DNA of 64,000 nucleotides from Pseudonocardia humida (GTDB lineage: Bacteria > Actinomycetota > Actinomycetes > Mycobacteriales > Pseudonocardiaceae): contig NZ_JAGSOV010000015.1 of assembly GCF_023898865.1 (NCBI RefSeq), positions 1 to 64,000 on the forward strand. Reading direction: 5' to 3'. The position numbers and the translations under genes are program-made. The notes under the pieces are model-generated. The model did no database searches, had not been told where the DNA came from, and saw only the letters and a program-made list of their open reading frames with translations. Position 1 is the stretch's first letter, and each line of letters opens with the position of its first letter. Below are positions 57,580 to 64,000 of the stretch, one piece after another.

Positions 57580-60500
57580 GTGCGAAGACCCATGTGGAAG
57601 GCGCTGCGCGACCGCCGCCCGAGCGGCCACGTCCTGGATACCGCCGACTGGCGGCCGGTCCACCGGCTGCTGCTGTGGGTCCTCGCCGCGCACGTGGCCG
57701 GGCTCGCCGGGCTCGGCATCGGGCTCGGCCACCCGCCGACCGCCGTCCTGCTGGCCGTCGTCGCGCCCGCGGTGTGCCTGGGCGCCGGGGTCCTCGCGCC
57801 CGAGCGGTCCGCCGTCGCGGCCGTCGCCGTCGCCGTCGGGCTCGTGTGCTCCTCGGCCGCGCTGATCGGGCTGACCGGGCTGGGCGCCGCCCGGTTCCAC
57901 GTGTTCGTCGTGATCGGGCTGGTCGCGCTGTACCAGTCGTGGGCCCCGCTGCTGTCCGCTGCGGTGCTCGCCGTGGCCGGGCAGGTCCTCGCGCCCCGCC
58001 CCGGGCTGCCCACCACCGCCGACCCGCAGGACCCCGGCGCGTGGCTGCCCGCCGTCCTGTTCGGCGGCTGCGTGCTGGGTCTGGCGCTGGTGTCCGCGCT
58101 GCTGTGGGGCATCGCCGAGCGCTACCGCTGCGAGCGCGACGAGGTCGGCGCCGAGCTGACCGAGGCCGAGCTGGGCAAGCGGCGGTTCGTCTCGGAGCTG
58201 CTGGTCAACCTGGCCCGCCGCTCGCAGGGCATGGTCTACCGGCAACTGGAGATCCTGGGGCGGCTGCGGGAGGCCGAACGCGACCCGGACCTCCTCGCCG
58301 AGCTCCTCCGGCTCGACCACCTGGCCGTCCGGGTCCGCCGCAACGCCGGCAACCTGCTGGTCCTGGCCGGCGAGCAGGCGCCCCGCACCGGCGCCGGGCC
58401 GACGTCGCTGCGCGAGGTGGTGCGCGCCGCGATCGCCGAGACCGAGGACCTCGACCGCGTCCTGTTCGTCGTCGACGAGCAGCGCACGGTCGCCGGTCGC
58501 ACCGTCGCCGACCTCACCCACCTGCTGGCCGAGGTGATCGAGAACGCGGTCCGGTTCTCCCCTCCCGACAGCGTCGTCACCGTCCGCTCGCGGCCCGACC
58601 ACGGCGGCCTCGGCCGCGTGGTCACCGTGGAGGACTGGGGCGTGGGCATGCCGGAGGAGGCGCTCGCCGAGGCCAACGAGCTGCTCACCGCCCCGCCGGA
58701 GCTCGACCTGTCGGTCAGCCAGCGGCTGGGCCTGCACGTGGTGGCCAGGCTCGCGGCGCGGCACCGGATCGAGGTCCGGCTGAGCGCGGGCGCCGAGAGC
58801 GGCACGGTCTGCTCGATCGTCCTGCCCGACGGCCTGTTCGAGGCGGGCGCGACCCCGGCCGCCGACGAGCCGCCGCCCGCGGACACGGCCGACGGGGCCG
58901 GCACGACCCGCCTCCCCGTCACCGCGGCCGCGGCGGCCCCGGACGCCGTACGCGGCACCGCGCCCGCTCCGCCCGCGACGGCGCCGACGCAGGTCAGCGA
59001 GGCGCCGGTCACCGCGCGGGCCGCGTCCGCACAGGCCGGCGGCCCGGCCGAGGCCCTCACGGCGCGGGTCGCGCTGCCCGTCGTCCACTCCGCGGCCGCC
59101 GTCCGACCGACCGATCCCCGCATCCCGATGTCGGCCTCCGACCCCCGGCTGCCGGCGGTCGGGCGGCCCACCTCTCCGGAGGGGGAGGGCCCGTCCACGT
59201 CGCCGCGCGAGCGCGGCGACGCCTCGGACCCGCGCCTCCCGGCCACCGGCGCCACAGCCCGCGTCCCGGCGGCCCGCCCACCGGCCACGCCGGCCACCGG
59301 CGTCCCGAGCGCCGCGCAGGCCCGGGTCGCCGATGCGGCACCGCAGTCGCCGCCGACGACCCGCATCCCGACCACCGACCCGTCGACCGCGCGCCCCGCG
59401 GCCGCGGAGACCGCGACCGCCCGCATCCCGACCACCCGCCCGTCCGCCGCCGCCGCGCCGCCGCACCCGTCACCGGCGGAGACGTCCTCCCGAGGCGCGC
59501 CCGCATCCGACCGGACCGGTGAGGTGCCCGCGGTGGAGCCGCCGTCCGAGGTGCCGGCCACCCGGCGCCCCGCGGAGACCAGCACCCCGGCGCACGGCAC
59601 GCCGCCGGCCACCGGCCGGACCGAGCCCCAGCGCCCGCGCACCTCCCCCGACCCCGAGCAGCCCGGTCCGTCCGCGGACCGGGTGGGCGAGGCCGGCCAG
59701 CCGACCCACCCGCGGCCGGCCGGGGCGCCCGCCGGTCGGGCCCCGGTCGCGGCCGGGTCGCGCCGGTCGTCCGACCGGCGGACGCCCGAGTCGGAGCCGC
59801 TGCCCGCGCCGTTCGGGTCGACGGGCAGCTGGGAGGGCTGGTGGGAGTCGCGCGGCGACACCGCGTCCCGGGGCGACTCGCCCTCCCCCGTCGCGGCCAC
59901 CGCCCCCGCCACCACGGGACCGTGGCCGGTCGTCGGCCGCGACACCGGCCGCGGGCCGTCGCCGCGACCCCGCCCGCCCGTGGCCGCACCCCCCGGCCCG
60001 GCCCGGCCCACGCCGTCCACCGGCCCGATCACCTGGGTCGACCCGCCCGACTCCGCTCGCGACCGCGCACACCGTGCGGACCCGCCGTCGGGTCCTGCCC
60101 TGTTCGACCCGGGCGCCGAGCTGCGCAGGCGGGTCCCGCAGACCAACCTGGTCCCCGAGCTGCGCGCCGCACCGCAGGCCCCGGACCCGATCACGCCCGC
60201 GCCGCACGGCCACACCCGCGCCGCCGCCTCCGCGCTGTCGCGCTACCAGGCCAGCCGGGAGGCGGCCCGGACCGCCGTTCACGACCACCACGGACCCGCC
60301 ACCGACGACCGTTCGGCGCTACCATATCGCCCGATCGCGACGAATCCTGCCGCCGAACGTTACGCACCGGCCCGTTCGGGCGAGACAGTCCCGGAACCCG
60401 GCACCGATCGGCCGCAGCCGACCCACCGGTTCGACGACGTCCCCCTCGACGCGGCAGGAGACGACCCATCAACAGCACCGGAGCACGCGTCCCGACCTGG

Positions 60501-60687
60501 GCCGACGGCCGACGCTCCCGCGCGGCCGGCGGCGGGCACCGCGGCCGCACCGGTGGGCGCGGTGAGCGACGGAACGGCCACGGGTGAGAATCGTGCGATG
60601 GACCGCGACGATCCCGACCCGGCCCGCGACGACGCCGCTCCGTCCGGCGACGCCCCGGCCGACGACGCGACGGGCGGCGAGCGCTGA
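57580..60687 (+). CDS. Conservon membrane sensor, histidine-kinase-like (CvnA-type) with Pro-rich tail
   Basis: A 1035-residue protein. Residues 25-190 hold about five to six hydrophobic segments. The cytoplasmic helical region is FVSELLVNLARRSQGMVYRQ and RLDHLAVRVRRNAGNLLVLA, the standard CvnA pattern with no phospho-His H-box; the ATPase domain carries ENAVRFSPPDS, WGVGMPEEAL and GLHVVARLAARHRI. From about 425 to 1035 the sequence is an Ala/Pro/Thr/Arg-rich disordered tail with repeated ARIPTT and DPRLPA words. GGGGAG lies 4 nt before the GTG. Its stop overlaps the roadblock start. Confidence 0.9.
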   Translation: MRRPMWKALRDRRPSGHVLDTADWRPVHRLLLWVLAAHVAGLAGLGIGLGHPPTAVLLAVVAPAVCLGAGVLAPERSAVAAVAVAVGLVCSSAALIGLTGLGAARFHVFVVIGLVALYQSWAPLLSAAVLAVAGQVLAPRPGLPTTADPQDPGAWLPAVLFGGCVLGLALVSALLWGIAERYRCERDEVGAELTEAELGKRRFVSELLVNLARRSQGMVYRQLEILGRLREAERDPDLLAELLRLDHLAVRVRRNAGNLLVLAGEQAPRTGAGPTSLREVVRAAIAETEDLDRVLFVVDEQRTVAGRTVADLTHLLAEVIENAVRFSPPDSVVTVRSRPDHGGLGRVVTVEDWGVGMPEEALAEANELLTAPPELDLSVSQRLGLHVVARLAARHRIEVRLSAGAESGTVCSIVLPDGLFEAGATPAADEPPPADTADGAGTTRLPVTAAAAAPDAVRGTAPAPPATAPTQVSEAPVTARAASAQAGGPAEALTARVALPVVHSAAAVRPTDPRIPMSASDPRLPAVGRPTSPEGEGPSTSPRERGDASDPRLPATGATARVPAARPPATPATGVPSAAQARVADAAPQSPPTTRIPTTDPSTARPAAAETATARIPTTRPSAAAAPPHPSPAETSSRGAPASDRTGEVPAVEPPSEVPATRRPAETSTPAHGTPPATGRTEPQRPRTSPDPEQPGPSADRVGEAGQPTHPRPAGAPAGRAPVAAGSRRSSDRRTPESEPLPAPFGSTGSWEGWWESRGDTASRGDSPSPVAATAPATTGPWPVVGRDTGRGPSPRPRPPVAAPPGPARPTPSTGPITWVDPPDSARDRAHRADPPSGPALFDPGAELRRRVPQTNLVPELRAAPQAPDPITPAPHGHTRAAASALSRYQASREAARTAVHDHHGPATDDRSALPYRPIATNPAAERYAPARSGETVPEPGTDRPQPTHRFDDVPLDAAGDDPSTAPEHASRPGPTADAPARPAAGTAAAPVGAVSDGTATGENRAMDRDDPDPARDDAAPSGDAPADDATGGER

Positions 60688-61088
60688 TGGCCGACGACCT
60701 GAGCTGGCTGCTCACCGACTTCAGCCGGGCGACCGCCGGGGTGCGCGACGCGATGCTGGTCTCGGCCGACGGGCTGAAGCTGGCCACGTCCCCCGACCTC
60801 GACCCGGAGCTGTCCGACCAGCTGGCGGCGGCCTCGTCCGGGCTGGTCAGCCTGGCCCGCGGGACGGCGGCGCTGCTCGACGCCGGACCGGTGAGCCAGA
60901 CCATCCTGGAGATGGACCGCGGTTACCTCTTCGTCACCGCGATCACCCAGGGCGCGAGCCTCGCGGTGCACGCCGAGCGCAACTGCGACATGGGCAGCGT
61001 CGGCTACGAGATGACCCTGCTCGCGGCCCGCGTCGGACACGCACTCGCCCCGCAGACCCGGGCGGCCGCGGGCGACCGCTCCCGCTGA
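60687..61088 (+). CDS. Roadblock/LC7-domain protein (CvnB-type)
   Basis: A 133-residue roadblock/LC7 protein: LSWLLTDFSRATAGVRDAML, VSADGLKLATSPDLDPELSD, SGLVSLARGTAALLDAGPVS and LFVTAITQGASLAVHAERNC. Acts with the sensor and GTPase of the same operon, probably as a regulator of the GTPase. The ATG lies inside the TGATG junction with the sensor. Confidence 0.94.
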   Translation: MADDLSWLLTDFSRATAGVRDAMLVSADGLKLATSPDLDPELSDQLAAASSGLVSLARGTAALLDAGPVSQTILEMDRGYLFVTAITQGASLAVHAERNCDMGSVGYEMTLLAARVGHALAPQTRAAAGDRSR

Positions 61089-61112
61089 CCTGCCCGTCGC
61101 GGGAGGTGCGCC

Positions 61113-61679
61113 GTGCGCGCTGACCGCGGCCCGGTGCCGCTGAAGGTCGTCGTGGCCGGCGGCTTCGGCGTCGGCAAGACCACCCTCGTCCGCGCGCTCT
61201 CGGAGATCCCGCCGCTGCTCACCGAGGAGCCGCTGACCTCCGCCTCGCTGGGTGTCGACGACAACGACGCCGTCCCGGACAAGACCACCACCACGGTCGC
61301 CATGGACTTCGGCCGGATCACCGTCGACGAGTCGCTGATCCTCTACCTGTTCGGCACCCCGGGCCAGGACCGGTTCTGGTTCATGTGGGACGAGCTGGCC
61401 CGCGGCGCCGTCGGCGCCGTCGTGCTGGTCGACCTGCGCCGCATCGACGACTGCTTCGCCGCCGTGGACTACTTCGAGAACCGCAGGCTGCCGTTCGTCG
61501 TGGCGATCAACGGCTTCCCGCTGACCACCGGGTTCAGCCCCGACGCGGTGCGCGAGGCCCTGGCCCTCCCCCCGGACACCCCCGTCCTGCACATGGACGC
61601 CCGCGACCAGGACTCCGGCCTGGACACCCTCGTCCGGCTCGTCGAGCACGCCCTGAACCGCATCGCCGCGACGACCTGA
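61113..61679 (+). CDS. Conservon small GTPase (CvnD-type)
   Basis: A 188-residue Ras-like GTPase. P-loop GGFGVGKTT (16-24), switch II/DxxG-like region FGTPGQDRFWFMWDELARGA, and base-recognition-like VAINGFPL. The operon would normally carry a DUF742 protein between CvnB and CvnD; here only 24 bp separate the two genes. GTG with GGGAGG 6 nt upstream. Confidence 0.94.
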   Translation: MRADRGPVPLKVVVAGGFGVGKTTLVRALSEIPPLLTEEPLTSASLGVDDNDAVPDKTTTTVAMDFGRITVDESLILYLFGTPGQDRFWFMWDELARGAVGAVVLVDLRRIDDCFAAVDYFENRRLPFVVAINGFPLTTGFSPDAVREALALPPDTPVLHMDARDQDSGLDTLVRLVEHALNRIAATT

Positions 61680-61708
61680 CCGCACCCGCCGTCGACCACG
61701 CCGTCGTC

Positions 61709-61714
61709 TAGGGT
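61709..61714 (+). promoter_or_regulatory. -10 box (TAGGGT) of maf
   Basis: TAGGGT, six bases before the GTG at 61721. Confidence 0.6.
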
Positions 61715-61720
61715 CCGCCC

Positions 61721-62344
61721 GTGAAGGTCGTGCTCGCCTCCGCCTCCCCCGCCCGGCTGTCCGTGCTGCGCGCCGCCGGCATCGACCCGGCGGTCGAGAT
61801 CGCCGACCTCGACGAGGACGCGCTGCTGGACGGCATGCCCGACGCCTCCCCCGCCACCAAGGTCACGATGCTGGCCTCGGCCAAGGCGACCACGATCGCG
61901 CGGCGCATCGCCGGCACCGTGCCGGAGGCCGTCGTCATCGGCTGCGACTCGATGCTGCACATCGACGGCGAGCTGGTCGGCAAGCCGGGCACCGCCGAGC
62001 GGGCGGCGCAGCGGTGGCGGGCCATGGCTGGCGGGCGCGGCGAGCTGGTCACCGGGCACGCCGTGCTGCGCACCGCGGACGGCGACATCGACCGGGCCGC
62101 CGAGGGGCACGCGGTCACCGGGGTGCGGTTCGCCGAGCCCGACCCCGCCGAGCTGGCGGCCTACGTCGGGACGGGCGAGCCGCTGGTGGTCGCCGGGGCG
62201 TTCACCCTCGACGGGCTGGGCGGGTGGTTCGTCGAGGGCATCGACGGCGACCCGTCCAACGTCATCGGGATCAGCCTGCCGCTCACCCGCAAGTTGCTGG
62301 CCGCGGTCGGCGTGCGGGTCACGGACCTCTGGAAGAGGGACTAA
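61721..62344 (+). CDS. maf: Maf-type nucleoside triphosphate pyrophosphatase
   Basis: A 207-residue house-cleaning pyrophosphatase hydrolysing non-canonical or excess dNTP/NTP. LASASPARLSVLRAAGI (substrate loop, S-x-R), VVIGCDSML (catalytic Asp), GKPGTAERAAQRWRAMAGG, and GGWFVEGIDGDPSNVIGI. First of the maf-sseA-sufE trio, orthologue of Rv3282. Confidence 0.95.
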   Translation: MKVVLASASPARLSVLRAAGIDPAVEIADLDEDALLDGMPDASPATKVTMLASAKATTIARRIAGTVPEAVVIGCDSMLHIDGELVGKPGTAERAAQRWRAMAGGRGELVTGHAVLRTADGDIDRAAEGHAVTGVRFAEPDPAELAAYVGTGEPLVVAGAFTLDGLGGWFVEGIDGDPSNVIGISLPLTRKLLAAVGVRVTDLWKRD

Positions 62345-62347
62345 CTT
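62342..62347 (+). promoter_or_regulatory. -10 box (TAACTT) of sseA
   Basis: TAACTT, six bases before the ATG at 62354, overlapping the maf stop. Confidence 0.5.
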
Positions 62348-62353
62348 GGCGGT

Positions 62354-63244
62354 ATGGCGCTTCCCGCTGACACCGATGCCAAGCTGGCCGAGTACGCCCA
62401 CCCCGAGCGTCTGGTCACCACCGGGTGGCTGGCGCAGAACCTGGGGACCCGCGGGCTGGTCGTCGTCGAGTCCGACGAGGACGTCCTGCTCTACGACACG
62501 GGCCACATCCCGGGCGCGGTCAAGCTCGACTGGCACACCGAGCTGAACGACCCCGTCACCCGCGACTACGTCGACGGCGAGCGGTTCGCGCAGATCTGCG
62601 CCGAGCGCGGCATCTCCCGCGACAGCACGGTCGTCTTCTACGGCGACCGCAACAACTGGTGGGCCACCTACGCGCTGTGGGTGTTCGCCCTGTTCGGCCA
62701 CGCCGACGTGCGCATCCTCGACGGCGGCCGGGCCAAGTGGGTCGCCGAGGGCCGCGAGATGACCACCGAGCAGCCCAAGCCGGAGGTCGCCGAGTACCCG
62801 GTCGTCGAGCGCGACGACCGCACGCTGCGCGCCTTCAAGGAGGACGTGCTGGCCCACCTGGGCAAGCCGCTGGTCGACGTGCGCTCGCCCGGCGAGTACT
62901 CCGGCGAGCTGCTGCACATGCCCGATTACCCGCAGGAGGGCGCCGTGCGCGGCGGCCACATCCCGGGCGCGGCGAGCGTGCCGTGGGCGCGGGCGGCCGC
63001 CGAGGACGCCACCTTCAAGCCGCGCGCCGAGCTGTCGGCGATCTACGAGCAGGAGCAGGGCCTGTCGGCGTCCGACGACGTCGTCGCCTACTGCCGGATC
63101 GGCGAGCGCTCCAGCCACACCTGGTTCGTGCTGACCCACCTGCTGGGCTTCGAGAAGGTCCGCAACTACGACGGCAGCTGGACCGAGTGGGGCAACTCGG
63201 TGCGCGTGCCGATCGTGCAGGGACCGGAGCGCGGAACCTCATGA
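62354..63244 (+). CDS. sseA: Thiosulfate sulfurtransferase (rhodanese)
   Basis: A 296-residue tandem rhodanese. The first domain ([20 protein letters not shown]) is non-catalytic; the second has the catalytic loop YCRIGERSS with active Cys and the WTEWGN terminus. [11 protein letters not shown] is the rhodanese strand. It mobilises sulfane sulfur; coupled to sufE by ATGA overlap. Orthologue of Rv3283. Confidence 0.95.
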   Translation: MALPADTDAKLAEYAHPERLVTTGWLAQNLGTRGLVVVESDEDVLLYDTGHIPGAVKLDWHTELNDPVTRDYVDGERFAQICAERGISRDSTVVFYGDRNNWWATYALWVFALFGHADVRILDGGRAKWVAEGREMTTEQPKPEVAEYPVVERDDRTLRAFKEDVLAHLGKPLVDVRSPGEYSGELLHMPDYPQEGAVRGGHIPGAASVPWARAAAEDATFKPRAELSAIYEQEQGLSASDDVVAYCRIGERSSHTWFVLTHLLGFEKVRNYDGSWTEWGNSVRVPIVQGPERGTS

Positions 63245-63681
63245 GCGATCTGCCCCCCGCACTCGCGGAGCTGGTCGACGACTTCGCCGACGTCGGCCCC
63301 AAGGACCGGCTGCAACTGCTGCTGGAGCTCTCCCAGGAGCTGCCCGACCTGCCGGAGCGCTACCGGGACGCGGCCGCGACGATGGAGCAGGTCCACGAGT
63401 GCCAGTCGCCGCTGTTCCTGGCCGTCGAGGTCGACGACGACGCCGACCACCGCGTCCACCTGTTCTTCTCCGCGCCCCCGGAGGCCCCCACCACCAGGGG
63501 GTTCGCCGGGATCATGGTCACCGGGCTGGACGGTGAGCCCGCCGCCGACGTGCTCGCCGTGCCCGACGACTTCTACACGGCGCTGGGCCTGGCGCAGGCG
63601 GTGAGCCCGCTGCGGCTGCGCGGGATGGCGGCGATGCTGGCCCGGATCAAGAAGCAGGTGCGCTCGGCCACCGCCGCGTGA
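63241..63681 (+). CDS. sufE: SufE-like sulfur-acceptor protein
   Basis: A 146-residue Suf[20 protein letters not shown], then the acceptor cysteine in [10 protein letters not shown]. It accepts persulfide from a cysteine desulfurase and stimulates it. Next to sseA as in Rv3283-Rv3284. ATG overlaps the sseA stop. Confidence 0.94.
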   Translation: MSDLPPALAELVDDFADVGPKDRLQLLLELSQELPDLPERYRDAAATMEQVHECQSPLFLAVEVDDDADHRVHLFFSAPPEAPTTRGFAGIMVTGLDGEPAADVLAVPDDFYTALGLAQAVSPLRLRGMAAMLARIKKQVRSATAA

Positions 63682-63701
63682 CCCACCGCCACCGGCCCCC
63701 T

Positions 63702-63731
63702 CGGGAGATCGCCACTGCCCGACGGGGCCGG
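63702..63731 (+). terminator. Hairpin after sufE
   Basis: CCGGCCCC (63702-63709) with GGGGCCGG (63724-63731), loop 14 nt. Confidence 0.6.
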
Positions 63732-63739
63732 ACCGGCAA

Positions 63740-63748
63740 CCTCAAGTC
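63740..63748. promoter_or_regulatory. Shared CCTCAAGTC element, copy 3
   Basis: CCTCAAGTCC-TGGTGAAG, 89 nt before the ATG at 63838; same nonamer as at 47269 and 47459. Confidence 0.4.
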
Positions 63749-63837
63749 CTGGTGAAGAACGTGGTCCAGGTCATGCTCCGGCGCGAGACTGTGCCTCACC
63801 ACACAGAGCGCCGGGGGGTGTTCACGGATGATCGACG

Positions 63838-64000
63838 CAGCCGACACCTGGGGGATCAGCAGCGGCTCGTTCCTCATGACCTACGCCGTCCTGGCGGTCG
63901 CCGTCCTGCTGGCGTGCCGCGGCGCGCGGCGCGCGCTGACCGACCCGCGCGGGGCGGTCGGTGAACCCGACACCCGGCGCCACCCGCACGACCTGGCCTT
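63838..64000 (+). CDS. TIGR04222-like membrane protein, N-terminal fragment
   Basis: The first 54 residues of a gene that runs past the window edge. The start MIDAADTWGISSGSFLMTYA followed by a hydrophobic helix (VLAVAVLLACRG) and ARRALTDP is the typical opening of TIGR04222-domain actinobacterial membrane proteins, which usually end in a Gly/Cys-rich tail. Function unknown. Preceded by a CCTCAAGTC element like those at the small-protein cluster. Confidence 0.75.

Overview
This is about 64 kb of very GC-rich chromosomal DNA from an actinomycete. The evidence is GTG/TTG starts, stop-start overlaps, strong G/C third-codon bias, a WhiB regulator, coenzyme F420 genes fbiA/fbiB, an LCP cell-wall ligase, acyl-CoA carboxylase AccD5/AccE5 and a conservon (membrane sensor, roadblock, small GTPase). 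The backbone follows gene by gene the mycobacterial block Rv3255c-Rv3284: manA, Rv3256c-like, manB, DUF3499, metallopeptidase, whiB2, fbiA/fbiB, manC, wbbL, LCP, TIGR03089, fadE25, purE/purK, GtrA, PH-domain protein, birA, accD5/accE5, maf, sseA, sufE. With the form I CO dehydrogenase and the conservon, I infer a Pseudonocardiaceae member, probably Pseudonocardia or a relative. No rRNA, tRNA, IS element, prophage or CRISPR array was seen.

Layout. 0-4.6 kb: ArsR/AHSA1 pair, APC permease, CDF metal exporter, SDR. 4.7-18.4 kb: sugar-nucleotide and cell-wall genes (manA, TobH-like, Trm112-like, manB, manC, wbbL), whiB2, an M50 protease, fbiA-fbiB-NUDIX, a tandem of small secreted four-cysteine proteins and an AlkA-type glycosylase. 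18.6-24.5 kb: a complete lipoprotein/permease/permease/ATPase ABC importer, a repeat-helix protein and a GT2 transferase. 24.7-31.5 kb: LCP ligase, TIGR03089, then an accessory patch with a membrane-anchored TIR protein facing a Ser/Thr kinase with a seven-bladed WD40 propeller, and an O-methyltransferase. 31.6-47.3 kb: fadE25 with a divergent TetR, EamA/LysR pair, purEK, GtrA, a two-component system, hisN-like phosphatase, MaoC protein, luciferase-like monooxygenase, HMG-CoA-lyase-type enzyme, PH-domain protein, birA, accD5, accE5. 47.3-48.7 kb: five tiny membrane proteins. 48.8-57 kb: complete coxMSL-xdhC-coxD-coxE operon with divergent LysR; CoxL carries the form I motif AYACSFR. 57.6-61.7 kb: conservon lacking the DUF742 component. 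61.7-64 kb: maf, sseA, sufE and the start of a TIGR04222-like membrane protein running off the edge.

How it fits together. ManA, ManB and ManC form the route from fructose-6-phosphate to GDP-mannose, feeding mannosylated envelope polymers. WbbL and the LCP protein act on the arabinogalactan linker and its ligation to peptidoglycan. FbiA/FbiB build F420. BirA biotinylates the carrier subunit of the AccD5/AccE5 carboxylase. FadE25, the HMG-lyase-type enzyme and the MaoC protein suggest branched acyl-CoA catabolism. The cox operon encodes a molybdenum-copper CO dehydrogenase and its maturation factors.

Regulatory texture. At least twelve genes have a TANNNT -10 box only 6-8 nt before an ATG or GTG, a leaderless arrangement that fixes several start codons (wbbL, DUF3499 gene, ArsR gene). 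Unusual features include two inverted copies of an intergenic element built on TTGGACCGGTCCAA, a family of GAAGGTGGCCTTCC hairpins that appears intergenically and as an in-frame 10-residue repeat inside XdhC, and a signal-peptide duplication in which the inner start codon looks decayed from ATG to ACG.
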